Shown here in pieces: positions 1 to 9,339 of a stretch of DNA of 64,000 nt. The stretch's first letter is position 1, and every line of letters starts with the position of its first letter. Below the pieces are notes generated by a model, which saw nothing but the letters and a program-made list of their open reading frames with translations, was not told where the DNA came from and ran no database searches. The translations under genes and the position numbers were made by a program. Source of the stretch: Streptomyces canus (GTDB taxonomy: Bacteria > Actinomycetota > Actinomycetes > Streptomycetales > Streptomycetaceae); contig NZ_CP107989.1 of NCBI RefSeq assembly GCF_041435015.1, forward strand, positions 10,330,169-10,394,168. The letters run 5' to 3'.

Positions 1-390
1 GCCGCCGTCGACGCCACGGCGCAGGACCTCCACAAGCAGCTCGACTACTACCTGTACGGAGCGGTCGCCGCGGTCCGTCAGGTGCTGCCCGCCATGCTCG
101 AACGCCGCAGCGGCACCCTGCTGTTCTCCACGGGCGCCTCCTCCATCCGGCCGACCGGCGGCGCGTTCGGCAGCATCGGCGTCGCGGCGGCGGCCCTGCG
201 CAACTACGCCATGGCCCTGGGCATCGACCTCGCCGAGCACGGGGTGCACGCCGCACACGTGGCCATCGGGGTGTACATCGGCAGCGGTCCCGGCACCGAG
301 CCCGAGACCATCGCCGAGCACTACTGGGACGCCTACACCAAACGCGACCAGGCCGAGATCGTCCACACCGCCCCCGGCGGCATCCGGTGA
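1..390 (+). CDS. SDR-family short-chain dehydrogenase, 3' part only
   Basis: The reading frame is open from the first base and ends at TGA 388-390, so the 5' part lies outside the window. About 129 residues remain. A stretch reading GTLLFSTGASS is the usual strand-5/active-site Ser region of NAD(P)-dependent short-chain dehydrogenases, and the sequence continues with an ALRNYAMALGIDLAEHGVH helix. The canonical YxxxK is not obvious (the Tyr/Lys positions read as G...AALRNY), so the catalytic pair may be degenerate. The stop codon overlaps the start of the next gene by 4 bases (GTGA), which suggests translational coupling. Substrate unknown. Confidence 0.75.
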   Translation, partial: AAVDATAQDLHKQLDYYLYGAVAAVRQVLPAMLERRSGTLLFSTGASSIRPTGGAFGSIGVAAAALRNYAMALGIDLAEHGVHAAHVAIGVYIGSGPGTEPETIAEHYWDAYTKRDQAEIVHTAPGGIR

Positions 391-890
391 GCACCTCCGG
401 CACGCCCGCGGCGAACACGGCCAGGCCACCCATGGTGAAGATCTTCCGAGCCGCCAACAAGGTCGTACGGCCGCTCCTCGCCTCCCGCTTCCACAAACCG
501 CTGAGCGGACGCCTGATGCTGCTCACGTACAAGGGGCACAGGACGGGTCGCCAATTCACGGTCCCCATCGGCTACTTCGACTGGGATCCCGGCACGGTGC
601 TCGCCATGTCCTCCCAGCTCAGCTGGATCCCCAGCATGCGCCAAGGGTCCGCCGTCCGCCTGCGCATCCGGGGCCAGGACCACGCCGCCGTCCCGACGGT
701 CGTCGAGGACCCTGAGGAAGTCGCCGCCCTGCTGGGTGAGTTCGGCCGGCGCAAAGGACCCAAGGCCGCCAAGGGGCTGATGCTCGGCCTCCCGGGCGAC
801 CGGCAGCCCACCGACGACGAGCTGCGCACGGCCGCCGCGAAGACCCGCTTGGTCTGCTTCCGGATGGAGCCCGAGCGGCCGGGCCGGTAG
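387..890 (+). CDS. F420-dependent nitroreductase-family (DDN-like) oxidoreductase
   Basis: A 167-residue protein starting at GTG 387, overlapping the stop of the preceding SDR gene by 4 bases. It has the signature of the deazaflavin-dependent nitroreductase family: an N-terminal helix, the motif LMLLTYKGHRTGR, then a strand with VPIGYFDW and a RLRIRGQDHAA segment. Proteins of this split-barrel family bind F420 and reduce diverse substrates, or act as quinone reductases. Length fits the family (about 140-170 residues). With the SDR it forms a small redox pair; the substrate cannot be read from the sequence. Confidence 0.8.
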   Translation: MSTSGTPAANTARPPMVKIFRAANKVVRPLLASRFHKPLSGRLMLLTYKGHRTGRQFTVPIGYFDWDPGTVLAMSSQLSWIPSMRQGSAVRLRIRGQDHAAVPTVVEDPEEVAALLGEFGRRKGPKAAKGLMLGLPGDRQPTDDELRTAAAKTRLVCFRMEPERPGR

Positions 891-895
891 CACTT

Positions 896-1168
896 GTGAA
901 GCGCCGGTTGCACATCGCCCGGCCCGGCCCGGGGAAACGGCGGGAGACGCGCCCGCGCATCGCGAATGCCGGCATGCGTGTGTTTCTTGCCAACGGCTTC
1001 GAGGCAACGATGCTGGACATGATCGCGGCGGCCGCCGACGTGTCGCGGCACACCTTCTTCTCCTCTTTCGACTCCAAGGACGCCGTTCTCGAGTCCTGGG
1101 AAGGCGGCCTGGCGGACGCCCTCCGCACCGCCATTGCCGAACCCGCCGCCGCTCGATTCGGGGGTTGA
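896..1168 (+). pseudogene. TetR-family regulator, truncated by a Tn3-family end
   Basis: Starts at GTG 896, six bases after the preceding gene. The first about 75 residues are a TetR N-terminal HTH: RIANAGMRVFLANGFEATMLDMIA...DVSRHTFFSSFDSKD, where the usual Y-F/H-F becomes T-FFSSF. Only 90 codons are open, against about 190-220 in the family. The stop TGA 1166-1168 lies inside the terminal repeat of the adjacent Tn3-like element (from 1160), so the ligand-binding domain was lost by the insertion. Probably once regulated the SDR/DDN genes in front of it. Confidence 0.8.
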
Positions 1169-1197
1169 TACATCGGAACGAAAAACCGGCGCTAAGC
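1160..1197 (+). repeat. Left terminal inverted repeat of Tn3-family element
   Basis: The segment begins GGGGG, contains GGAACGAAAAA in the middle and ends CGCTAAGC. This is the layout of a 38 bp Tn3-type end (GGGG...GGAACGAAAA...TTAAG). It sits 93 bp upstream of the transposase start and interrupts tetR. No matching right end is seen after the transposase at 4332-4560, so the element has probably lost that end. Confidence 0.7.
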
Positions 1198-1289
1198 CTC
1201 CCGCGTACCTGAGAGCGCTTTGACCTGGACTTCTTCGAGGGCGGAGCCTTCAGCAGTCGTGTTGATCATTGACTGTGTGGAGGTCCGGG

Positions 1290-4200
1290 GTGCCGGTCAA
1301 GTTTCTGACGGATGCACAAGCCGCCGTGTACGCGGCGTACGACGGGGCGCCGTCCCGTACTGAGTTGGAGCGGTTCTTCTTCCTGGACGACGCGGACCGG
1401 GAGCTGATCGAGAGCAAGCGGCGGTCCCACAATCGGCTGGGCTTCGCGGCCCAGCTCACGACCGCGCGCTATCTCGGGGTGTTCCTGGACGACCCGACCG
1501 ACGTTCCGCCGGAGGTCGTCGACTACCTCGCCGAGCAGCTCGGCATCGCGGACGCGTCGGCACTGAAGGCGTACGGGGAACGGGAGAACACCCGGCTGAC
1601 CCACGTCCGTGAGCTGCGGAAGGTCCTGGAGTACACGGAGTTCGCCGAGGCGGAAGCCGAGTTGCGGGTGTGGGTGGATGCGCGGGCCTGGACGACCGGG
1701 GAGGGCCCGAAGGCGTTGTTCGACGCGTCGGTGGGGTGGCTGCGTGAGCGGCGGGTGCTGCTGCCCGGTGTGACAACGCTGGCCCGGCTGGTCGCGTCGG
1801 TGCGGGAGGCGGCGAACCAGCGGCTGTGGGACAGCCTCTACGGGCTGCTGAACACCGGTCAGCGGGCGGTGCTCGACTCGCTGCTGACTGTGCCGCTCGG
1901 TGCGCGGGTGTCGGAGCTGGACCGGCTGCGGCGCGGTCCGGTTCGGATCTCGGGGCCGCAGATGAAGTGGGCGCTTGAGCGGGCGGCGGAGATCGACGCG
2001 TTCGGGATGGGCGAGCTGGACGTGTCGGGGATACCGCCGCGGCGGTAGGCGGAGCTGTCGCGGTACGACGTGGAGGGCAAGGCGTCCCTGCTGCGGCGCC
2101 ACGGCGACTCCCGGCGCCTGGCCACCCTGCTGGCCACCGCGGTCTACCTGACGTCCCGGGCGGTCGATGACGCGCTGGATCTGCTGGAGGTGCTGCTCGC
2201 GCGGGCGGAGCGGGAGACTGCGAAGCAGAAGCTGAAGACGCTGCCGAGGATGGAGCGGGCCGGGATCAGGCTGGCGACCGCGTTCCGGGTCGTGTTCGAC
2301 ACCACGAGCGAGCAGGTCGACACCGAGTCCGGGGAGATCAGTCCGCCGGAGGTGGCGACGCTGACGGCGATGTGGGAGCGGATCGAGGAGGTGGTGCCGC
2401 GCGAGGAGCTGGCCGCCGCGATCGCCGCGCTGTTCGAGCTGGCGCCGCCGATCGACTCGGACGCGGGCGAGGCATGGCGGACGATGCTGGTCACCCGGTT
2501 CCCCACCGTACGGCCGTTCCTGGCTCTCCTCGTCCAGGTCGTCGACTTCGGCGCCACCCCGGAGGGCCTGCCGGTCCTCAAGGCGCTGCAGTCGTTGCCA
2601 GACCTGATGGGGCGCAAGAAGGTGAGCCCAGATGAGATCGACACGTCGCTGCTGACCGGCTCGTGGCGGCGGCTGGTCCTGTCCGCGCCGCACATGGAGC
2701 CGGGGACGGTCGACTGGAAGGCGTACGTGTTCTGCGTGCTGGAGTCCTTCCACCGGCTGCTGCGTCGGCGGGAGGTGTTCGCGAAGAACTCCTCGAAGTG
2801 GGGCGACCCGCGGGCGAAGCTGCTGGACGGCGAGGCATGAGAGCAGGTCCGCCCGACCGTGCTGGCCTCCCTGAACCTGCCCGGCGAGGCGGGTGAGTAC
2901 CTGGCGGCGCGGGCCGCGCTGCTGGACGGCACATACCGGGAGGTCGCCGGGCGGATGCCGGCGAACTCCCAGATCGTGTTCGACGACGGCGGCCGCCTGC
3001 ACTTCGCCGCCCTGGAACCGGAGCCCGAACCTGCCTCTCTCCTGGACTTGCGGAAGACGGTGGAGGCAATGATGCCCCGCGTCGACCTGCCGGAGGTCCT
3101 GCTGGAGGTGTTCTCGTGGACCGGCGCCGACCAGGCTTTCACCTCGATCACCGGCGGCGAGGCCCGGCTCAAGGACCTGCACGTGACGGTCGCCGCGCTG
3201 CTGGTCGCGCATGGCTGCAACGTCGGCTACACGCCGGTCATCGGCGGGATCGACGAGCTGAAGTACGGCAGGCTGTCGCACGTCGACCAGACGTATCTGC
3301 GGCTGGCCACCTACCGGGCCGCGAACGCCACCCTCATCACACACCAGGCGTCCATCGGCCTCGCGCAGGTATGGGGCGGCGGGCTGGTCGCCTCCGCGGA
3401 CGGCATGCGGTTCGTCGTCCCCGTCCCCTCGGTCTACGCCCGGCCGAACCCCAAGTACTTCGGGCGCCGGGGCGGCGCCACCTGGCTCAACATGATCAAC
3501 GGCCAGGCGGCGGGGCTCGGCGGGAAGGTGGTGGCCGGCACCCCGCGCGACTCCCTGTACGTGCTCGATGTCCTCTACGACCGCGACGGCGGCAAGCGCC
3601 CGGAGACGATCGTCACAGACACCGCCTCGTACAGCGACATCGTCTTCGGACTCCTCACCTTGGCCGGGTTCGCGTACGCGCCGCAGCTCGCTGACCTGCC
3701 GGACCAGAAGATGTGGCGCATCGACCGCACCGCCGACTACGGCGCCTTCCAGGAAGTGGCCCGCGGCCGGGTCGACCTCGCCCGGATCGAGCGGCAGTGA
3801 GGAGGACATTCTGCGGATCATCGGCTCCCTCCACACCGGCGCGGTGCGCGCGTATGACGTGATCCGGATGCTGTCGAGGGACGGGCGGCCGGCCCCGCTG
3901 GGGGACGCGATCGCGCACTACGGGCGGATCGCCAAGTCCCTGCACATCCTGCGGCTGGCCGACGAGCCCGGCTACCGCCGCCAGATCAAGGCGCAGGCCA
4001 ACCTCCAGGAGGGCCGCCACGCACTCGCCCGGAAGATCTTCCACGGCCGCTCGGGGCAGCTCTACCAGCGCTACCAGGACGGCATGGAGGACCAGCTCGG
4101 CGCGCTCGGCCTGGTCCTCAACGCCGTCTTCCTCTTCAACACGAGGTACATGGACGCCGCGGTGAACCAGCTGCGGGCGGACGGGTTCGACGTCCGCGAC

Positions 4201-4332
4201 GAGGATGTCGCCCGCCTCTCGCCGTTCGTGCGACAGCACATCAACATGCTGGGCCGGTACTCGTTCAAGCTGCCCGAGCTGCCCGGCGGTATGCGCCCGC
4301 TGCGCGACAAGGACGCTGCCGACGACGAGTGA
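1290..4332 (+). pseudogene. tnpA: Tn3-family transposase (tnpA), three inactivating lesions
   Basis: About 1000 codons of a Tn3 transposase. GTG 1290 is preceded by GGAGG at 1279. The N-terminal DUF4158-type region (KFLTDAQAAVYAAYDG) and the C-terminal DDE domain (HVDQTYLRLATYRAANATL, ...VTDTASYSDIVFGL, GSLHTGAVRAYDVIRML) are recognisable. In-frame TAG 2046-2048 interrupts an otherwise continuous frame, as does in-frame TGA 2838-2840. At 3798 the codons cag-tga-gga-gga read QWED again if one A is removed, so a one-base insertion shifts the last 177 codons (ending 4332) into another frame. No resolvase gene is present. Non-functional relic. Confidence 0.9.
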
Positions 4333-4560
4333 TGTCGTACGGCGGCGCGTCGTGGTCGCCACCATCTTGACCTAGGCGTCCGTGCCGGCCAGAGCCCCGG
4401 AGCTGGTTCCGCGAGTCGTCACACCGGCCGGGGCCGTTACGGCTTCGCGGACCCGCTCGGCGGCCCGTCGGCGGGCCCGGTACGCCTTCTGTCGGCAGGC
4501 GGGGCGGTCGTAGAGGGCGTCCCGGCGATGGCCGCGACGGCGGCGTACCCCCGCGGTCGG
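4333..4560. other. Intergenic, possible zinc-ribbon protein remnant on the minus strand
   Basis: No intact gene. On the minus strand a short stretch (about 4375-4540) reads RRDALYDRPACRQKAYRARRRAAERV before a stop, resembling the Cys-rich CRQ-AYRAR segment of small actinobacterial DNA-binding proteins. No start or upstream half remains. No Tn3 right end is visible here. Confidence 0.3.
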
Positions 4561-5130
4561 TCAGTGGGCGGTGAGCCCGGTGAGCAGGAGGGCGAGCCAT
4601 CGGGCGCGGGCGGTGGGTGGCTGGTCGGCGGGGAGGGTGGAGAGCATCAGGTACAGGTCGTCGAGGGTGAAGTCGGCGCGCAGACCGCCCTGGGCTTGTG
4701 CGGTGCGGATGAGTGGACCGAGAGCCTGGGTGACGCGGGTCTCCACCTCCTGCTTGGCGGGGTGGGCTGCGTGGTCGGCGCCGAGCGCGTACGCGGCTGC
4801 TTTGACGGCGCGGTTGTGGGCGACGGTGTCCATCACGCGGCTGAGGAAGCCGGTGAGCTCCGCCATGGCGGGTGAACCCTGGCTCTCGCGTTGCAGGCAC
4901 TCTTCGGCGTCGTCGGCGAGTGTTTCGAACGAGGTGGCGACCACGGCTGTGACCAGGTCGCTCTTGTTCGGGAAGTGCTTGTACAGGGTTCCGACCGCGA
5001 CGCCCGCAGCAGCGGCTATCTGCTCCATCGACACCTCGGGCCCGTGCTCGGTGATCTGCTCATGCGCCGCGGTCATGATCCGGGCGCGGTTGCGGGCCGC
5101 GTCGGCACGCAGCGGTCGGGGTGAGGTCAT
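4561..5130 (-). CDS. TetR-family transcriptional regulator
   Basis: 189 residues, complete. The N-terminal HTH reads ARNRARIMTAAHEQITEHG...SMEQIAAAAGVAVGTLYKHFPNKSDLVTAV, a textbook TetR motif including GTLYKHF. The C-terminal part is a helical ligand domain. ATG 5130 is chosen because GGAGGG lies 6-11 bases upstream; the frame remains open further upstream but has no better signal. It is divergent from the aldo/keto reductase at 5182 with 51 bp between starts and an inverted repeat in the gap, so it most likely represses itself and the reductase. Confidence 0.9.
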   Translation of the reverse strand: MTSPRPLRADAARNRARIMTAAHEQITEHGPEVSMEQIAAAAGVAVGTLYKHFPNKSDLVTAVVATSFETLADDAEECLQRESQGSPAMAELTGFLSRVMDTVAHNRAVKAAAYALGADHAAHPAKQEVETRVTQALGPLIRTAQAQGGLRADFTLDDLYLMLSTLPADQPPTARARWLALLLTGLTAH

Positions 5131-5155
5131 GGAGCCCTCCGGGACCATTTGACAA

Positions 5156-5176
5156 AAGATGAATGATGCTTCACTT
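5156..5176. promoter_or_regulatory. Candidate TetR operator in the divergent promoter
   Basis: Imperfect inverted repeat with arms AAGATGAA and TTCA-CTT around TGATGC, midway between the TetR start (5130, minus) and the aldo/keto reductase start (5182, plus). Position and symmetry fit a shared operator; binding is inferred. Confidence 0.45.
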
Positions 5177-5181
5177 GCGGC

Positions 5182-6105
5182 ATGGCGATCACGACACGTG
5201 CCCTCGGGCACACCGACACGGACGTGACCATCCTCGGCTACGGCGCTATGGAACTGGGCGGGCTGCGCAGAGGGCCAGAGCTGACCGACGAGGACGTCGG
5301 CCGGCTGCTCAACGCGGTCCTCGACGGCGGCATCAACCTGATCGACACCTCGCCCGACTACGGCCGCAGCGAAGAGCTCATCGGCACGCACCTCGCCCAC
5401 CGCAGGGACGAGTTCTTTCTCGCCTCCAAGTGCGGCTGCCCGATCGAGCCGCCCGTCGACACGCCGCCGCCCTACCCGCACGACTACAGCCAGGCGAACG
5501 TCCGCGCCGACGTCGAGCAGTCGCTGCGCCGGCTCCGGACCGATCGCCTCGACCTGGTCCAGGTGCACATGTCACCGAGCCGGGCCACGCTCGAAGAGAA
5601 CCGCACCGTCGAGATGCTCAAGGAACTACAGGCCGAGGGCAAGGTCCGCTTCATCGGCATGTCGGGCATCCTGCCCAACCTGCCCGACCACCTCGCGATG
5701 AACGTCTTCGACGCTTTCCAGATCCCTTACTCGGCCGTGCAACGCGATCACGAGAACCTCATTACCGAGGCGGCGGACAAGGGCACCGGCACACTCATCC
5801 GCGGCGGGGCCGCACGCGGCGCGGCGTCGCAGGAGAAGAACTGGACCGTCGGTCCGCTCGCCCAGCAGCCGGGTGTCGGCCAGCGCAACTGGGAGACGTC
5901 GGGCATCGAGGACCTCATCGACCAGGCAGGCATCGACAAGCAGGAGTTCATCCTCCGCTTCACGCTCAGCCACCCCGGCCTGTCTACCACGATCGTCGGC
6001 ACCGCGAACCCGGCCCACCTGGCGGGCAACATCGCCATCGCGGAAAAGGGCCCGCTACCGTCCGACCTCTACGAGGAAGCCAAGAAGCGCCTCCCGATGG
6101 GGTAA
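5182..6105 (+). CDS. Aldo/keto reductase
   Basis: 307 residues. N-terminal strand [21 protein letters not shown], then [20 protein letters not shown] with the AKR active-site Asp and Tyr (D..DYG), KCG at the Lys position, and [12 protein letters not shown] with the catalytic His. The C-terminal [23 protein letters not shown] is the NADPH-binding end of AKRs. Start ATG 5182. Divergent from a TetR gene and probably controlled by it. Substrate unknown; such pairs often deal with aldehydes or quinones. Confidence 0.9.
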   Translation: MAITTRALGHTDTDVTILGYGAMELGGLRRGPELTDEDVGRLLNAVLDGGINLIDTSPDYGRSEELIGTHLAHRRDEFFLASKCGCPIEPPVDTPPPYPHDYSQANVRADVEQSLRRLRTDRLDLVQVHMSPSRATLEENRTVEMLKELQAEGKVRFIGMSGILPNLPDHLAMNVFDAFQIPYSAVQRDHENLITEAADKGTGTLIRGGAARGAASQEKNWTVGPLAQQPGVGQRNWETSGIEDLIDQAGIDKQEFILRFTLSHPGLSTTIVGTANPAHLAGNIAIAEKGPLPSDLYEEAKKRLPMG

Positions 6106-6116
6106 TCCTTGCCGGT

Positions 6117-6255
6117 GTGAGCGAGTGGGTGCTGCACGTGGACATGGACCAGTTCCTCGCCGCCGTCGAGCAACTGCATCACCCGGAGCTACGCGGGAAG
6201 CCAGTCGTGGTCGGTGGGGACGGCGACCCGACCAAGCGCGGCGTGGTGTCGACCA
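6117..6255 (+). pseudogene. dinB: 5' fragment of dinB (DNA polymerase IV)
   Basis: From GTG 6117 the frame reads [17 protein letters not shown] then [23 protein letters not shown], the first about 44 residues of Y-family polymerase IV including the catalytic DMDQF motif. After RGVVS homology stops where an IS256-like fragment in the opposite orientation begins (about 6255). The rest of the gene is absent from the window. The start lies 11 bp after the aldo/keto reductase stop. Confidence 0.8.
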
Positions 6256-6435
6256 CAGGACCCGCTTGGTCAGCTGCTGCAGCAGCCCGCCCTGCCCGGT
6301 CAGCTGCAGCCCCTCCGACCGAGCCCGCTCCACCAGCATCGCGACCAGTTGCTCGTCAGACACGGGCGCAGGCTGCCCCAACGGGGCACTCTCGACAGGT
6401 TCCTCGGTCTTCAACTCCACGGCGGTGTCAGTCAC
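6255..6435 (-). pseudogene. 5' fragment of an IS256-family (Mutator) transposase
   Basis: Starting at GTG 6435 on the minus strand the frame reads [12 protein letters not shown]..., [35 protein letters not shown], the N-terminus of Streptomyces IS256-family transposases. Homology ends after KRVL at about 6255, exactly where dinB homology also stops. Only about 60 of about 400 codons survive. Confidence 0.8.
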
Positions 6436-6520
6436 TTGACGTCTCGCCCATGATCGTCGTATCCGCCGTTAGATTTACACTCCCGTTGTTCTGGGCCGGG
6501 CAAGCTCTCTCCACTTGGGA

Positions 6521-7213
6521 GTGACCTTGTCCGGATGCGGATGCAGCCGCCGGTGTACCTGCACTGTGACCGCCGGCCCCGGCACGGAAGTCGAGGGCAA
6601 CGGCAGCACGTCCAACCCCTATGTCGTCAGTGCCAAGCCGCCCGTCACCGGCTGCGGTCTGACCGGTGACGGCACCGCAGCAGCTCCCCTCGCCGCGCAC
6701 GTCGGCACTTGGCCGTACGCGTGCGATCTCGACACGGTCGCCGGAAGCGTGTACTGCGATCCGGCAACAGACGAGCTGCGCGCCGACCCTCCGTACTGGG
6801 CGGACTTCCAGGGAAACCAGGCGACCACGCTTCTGAGCACCCCGCTTCGGGTGCCGGCTGCGGAGCAGGCGGTGATTGACACGGTCTCCGTCGATATCAC
6901 GAACCCCGATCTCTGCCGCAGGGCGATCGGGCTGCTGTTCCGTGAAGTCGACCTGGACTTCGTGCTGCCGCCGAACTCGGGCGCCATGGCCGGTATCGAC
7001 GGCGACGACATGAACTATTTCGGCAACCAGGGCAACGGGACGATCTTCAACACGCACTCCCAGGACAACAAGCTCAGCGTCTTCACGCTCAACCCTGGGG
7101 AGACGCGCACGATCACGATGAACGTCGAGGCCGGTCGCGGCAGCGGCGGCGCGACGATCACCAAAATTCAGAAGTCGATTCGCGCCTGGGTCTGGTCGAA
7201 CCAGTTCAACTGA
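6521..7213 (+). CDS. Phage tail-associated-like structural protein
   Basis: About 230 residues. The N-terminal part has a Cys cluster followed by [23 protein letters not shown], a pattern seen in actinophage minor tail proteins and tail-tip domains. The rest has no recognised domain and is Thr/Asn/Gly rich ([17 protein letters not shown]...LNPGETRTI), as expected of a beta-rich virion protein. GTG 6521 is the most plausible start but has no clear RBS, and the gene begins just after IS256-derived sequence, so the true N-terminus may be lost. It is followed at 15 bp by a second small phage-type gene. Confidence 0.55.
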   Translation: MTLSGCGCSRRCTCTVTAGPGTEVEGNGSTSNPYVVSAKPPVTGCGLTGDGTAAAPLAAHVGTWPYACDLDTVAGSVYCDPATDELRADPPYWADFQGNQATTLLSTPLRVPAAEQAVIDTVSVDITNPDLCRRAIGLLFREVDLDFVLPPNSGAMAGIDGDDMNYFGNQGNGTIFNTHSQDNKLSVFTLNPGETRTITMNVEAGRGSGGATITKIQKSIRAWVWSNQFN

Positions 7214-7227
7214 CAGGAGCCGCAGTC

Positions 7228-7518
7228 ATGGCAGACCAGACCTTTTACTACGAGTACCCGGACGGCTCGATCGCCGAGCGGGTCACGACGGCAGCCGACC
7301 CGGAGCATCCGGAAGGCGTGACGCTGCTGACGGCGGCCGAGTACGCCACGAAGAAGGCGGCGATCGAGGCGGCTCACGCGCAGCAGCAAGCCGACGTCGA
7401 GGCGGCGCAGACAGATCAGAAGAAGAACGCGTACGACGCGCTGATCACGGCCAACTTCGCCCCCGCTGTAGCGCAGACCCTGTCGGGCTACACGCCGCCG
7501 ACAGGTGGTGACGCCTGA
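7228..7518 (+). CDS. Small hypothetical phage protein
   Basis: 96 residues, ATG 7228, preceded by an AGGAG sequence 7 bases upstream. The N-terminus (FYYEYPDGSIAERVT) and the long central Ala/Gln-rich helix (AAIEAAHAQQQADVEAAQTDQKKNAYDAL) resemble small proteins encoded between tail fibre and lysin genes of actinophages. Its stop overlaps the ATG of the endolysin fragment (TGATG), consistent with a phage lysis/tail operon. No enzymatic motif. Confidence 0.6.
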   Translation: MADQTFYYEYPDGSIAERVTTAADPEHPEGVTLLTAAEYATKKAAIEAAHAQQQADVEAAQTDQKKNAYDALITANFAPAVAQTLSGYTPPTGGDA

Positions 7519-7655
7519 TGTCCTGGTGCCCGTTCGCGAAGAAACTGGAGCTCCAGCCCGAGAGCGACGATCAGCCGGCCATACGGCCGACGCAATTCAT
7601 CGTGCACACCATCGTCGCACCCTGGACGCCTGAGCGCACATACGAGTACTGGCGG
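7518..7655 (+). pseudogene. 5' fragment of a phage-type endolysin (amidase)
   Basis: From ATG 7518 the product begins MSWCPFAKKLELQPESD, then QPAIRPTQFIVHTIVAPW, the N-terminus of N-acetylmuramoyl-L-alanine amidase-type endolysins common in Streptomyces phages and prophages; IVHTIVAPW contains the first zinc-ligand His. Homology ends at about codon 46 (TYEYWR), and the frame then runs into an opposite-strand gene. The catalytic domain is lost. Confidence 0.65.
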
Positions 7656-7657
7656 GG

Positions 7658-7921
7658 TTACTCGGCGCGGCTTCGCTCCAGGTACACGGATGCGGCGCGC
7701 AGGAGCGCAGGGTCGTCCCGGAACTTCCCGAGGCCGTGGTTGCATGCGGTGCACAACAAGCCGCGGACGCATCCACCGCAGGACGTAGCGGGGCCCGGGC
7801 AACAGGTGTGGTCATGATCAATGGACAGGGTGAGCCCGTTGTCGTCCAGCAGACCGCAGATGGCGCATACGCCGTTCTGACGGGCCAGTGGGTGCCCTAC
7901 CCGTGCCTTCCGGCAGATCAA
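7658..7921 (-). CDS. Recombination endonuclease VII-like HNH protein (possibly 5'-truncated)
   Basis: 87 codons. The product has CAICG, then [11 protein letters not shown], a [14 protein letters not shown] segment and [20 protein letters not shown], the zinc-binding beta-beta-metal core and C-terminal helix of phage T4 endonuclease VII-like proteins. These enzymes cleave branched DNA during phage packaging. The start is TTG 7921, with no good RBS; family members normally have more N-terminal residues, so the gene may be truncated. It abuts the broken endolysin on the opposite strand and lies 55 bp from the end of rpoA. Confidence 0.6.
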   Translation of the reverse strand: MICRKARVGHPLARQNGVCAICGLLDDNGLTLSIDHDHTCCPGPATSCGGCVRGLLCTACNHGLGKFRDDPALLRAASVYLERSRAE

Positions 7922-7975
7922 CCTGGTCGACGACCAGGACGGCCAAGTGTCTATACGCCCAGCGCCGTGCAGCGT

Positions 7976-9004
7976 TCAGTATTGCTCGGTCTCCACGAAA
8001 TGCGCGTCCGTGTCGCTGTTCGGGCCGAAGGCGTCGGCGGCGGCGGTCGGGTCGAATGCGGGCGGGCTGTCCTTGAGACCGAGGCCCATGCCGGCGAGCT
8101 TTTCCTTGACTTCGTCGATGGACTTCGCACCGAAGTTGCGGATGTCCATCAGGTCGGCCTCGGAGCGCGCCATGAGCTCGCCCACGGAGTGGATGCCCTC
8201 ACGCTTGAGGCAGTTGTACGACCGAACGGTGAGCTCGAGCTCCTCGATCGGCAGGGCGAGATCAGCGGCAAGGGCGGCGTCCGTGGGGGACGGGCCCATG
8301 TCGATGCCCTCGGCGTCGATGTTGAGCTCGCGGGCGAGACCGAACAGCTCGACCAGGGTCTTACCGGCCGACGCCATGGCGTCACGCGGACGCATGGCCT
8401 GCTTGGTCTCGACGTCGACGATCAGCTTGTCGAAGTCGGTGCGCTGCTCGACACGGGTCGCCTCGACCTTGTACGTGACCTTGAGCACGGGGCTGTAGAT
8501 GGAGTCGACCGGGATACGGCCGATCTCCTGGCCCACCTGCTTGTTCTGCACGGCGGAGACGTAACCGCGGCCACGCTCGACCGTGAGCTCCATCTCCAGC
8601 TTGCCCTTGCCCTTGCCGTTGAGCGTGGCGAGGACGAGGTCGGGGTTGTGCACCTCGACACCGGCCGGGGGCGCGATGTCGGCGGCGGTGACCAGACCCG
8701 GGCCCTGCTTGCGCAGGTACATCACGACCGGCTCGTCCTGCTCGCTGCTGACGACCAGCTGCTTGATGTTGAGGATCAGGTCGGTGACGTCCTCCTTGAC
8801 GCCCGGCACGGTGGTGAACTCGTGCAGGACGCCGTCGATGCGGATGCCGGTGACAGCAGCGCCGGGGATCGACGACAGGAGGGTGCGGCGGAGGGAGTTG
8901 CCGAGGGTGTAGCCGAAGCCCGGCTCCAGCGGCTCGATCACGAACCGGGAGCGGAAATCCTCGACGACCTCTTCGGTCAGGGACGGACGCTGAGCAATCA
9001 GCAC
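7976..9004 (-). CDS. rpoA: RNA polymerase alpha subunit, stand-alone second copy
   Basis: 342 residues, complete. GTG 9004 has GGAGG 9 bases upstream, and the product begins [19 protein letters not shown]. The alpha N-terminal dimerisation domain ([39 protein letters not shown]) and the C-terminal domain ([17 protein letters not shown]..., [17 protein letters not shown]) are both present, and the tail ends FVETEQY. It looks near-identical to the housekeeping Streptomyces alpha, with a two-residue Gly-Lys expansion in [12 protein letters not shown]. It is not in the usual ribosomal operon: there is no rpsD upstream and no rplQ downstream, only phage and transposon debris. Probably a duplicated or horizontally acquired alpha able to assemble into RNA polymerase. 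Confidence 0.93.
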   Translation of the reverse strand: MLIAQRPSLTEEVVEDFRSRFVIEPLEPGFGYTLGNSLRRTLLSSIPGAAVTGIRIDGVLHEFTTVPGVKEDVTDLILNIKQLVVSSEQDEPVVMYLRKQGPGLVTAADIAPPAGVEVHNPDLVLATLNGKGKGKLEMELTVERGRGYVSAVQNKQVGQEIGRIPVDSIYSPVLKVTYKVEATRVEQRTDFDKLIVDVETKQAMRPRDAMASAGKTLVELFGLARELNIDAEGIDMGPSPTDAALAADLALPIEELELTVRSYNCLKREGIHSVGELMARSEADLMDIRNFGAKSIDEVKEKLAGMGLGLKDSPPAFDPTAAADAFGPNSDTDAHFVETEQY

Positions 9005-9309
9005 GTGGTGTTGCCTCCAGTGGTTTGGCGCCCGCCATGGGGCGCCGTGGACACCATGAAGGGTACGGGGGACAGGGACGATACGGCTTCGCAGAGGCCG
9101 AACGGCCCTTCTGCCCAACCCGGAGAGGAGGTTTCGGGCCAACCGTTCCTGTTTGGCCCGCGCCCAGCTCTCGGGCGCGGAGGACGGCAAGCGGCAGGGT
9201 GTCGCGCTCTACCAGCTCGGCCCAGGCGGCTGGTTCCAGGCCGGTGAGGCTAGGGTGAGCGAGCCAGGCGGGGGTCTTGTCGCCAGCCGGGAAGCGCCCG
9301 AACTTCGGT

Positions 9310-9333
9310 GGCTTCTTGGCTTCTTGGCTTCTT
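9310..9333 (+). repeat. Three tandem copies of GGCTTCTT
   Basis: A perfect 8 bp tandem repeat in the non-coding stretch 9005-9340 between the rpoA start and the ISAzo13 remnant. It looks like a slippage expansion at the decayed end of the IS. Nothing else is recognisable in that stretch except the rpoA leader. Confidence 0.6.
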
Positions 9334-9339
9334 GGCGGC

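Noticed and set aside
1266..3836. An 856-codon open frame on the minus strand
   Set aside because: It is antisense to the Tn3 transposase, rich in Arg/Gln/Pro/His without any domain, a usual shadow in high-GC DNA.
4332..4560. Right terminal repeat of the Tn3 element
   Set aside because: No inverted match to the 1160-1197 end could be found, so the right end is reported as lost.
7736..9247. A 500-codon plus-strand frame across the rpoA region
   Set aside because: Antisense to rpoA, which is unmistakable; composition is typical of a shadow frame.
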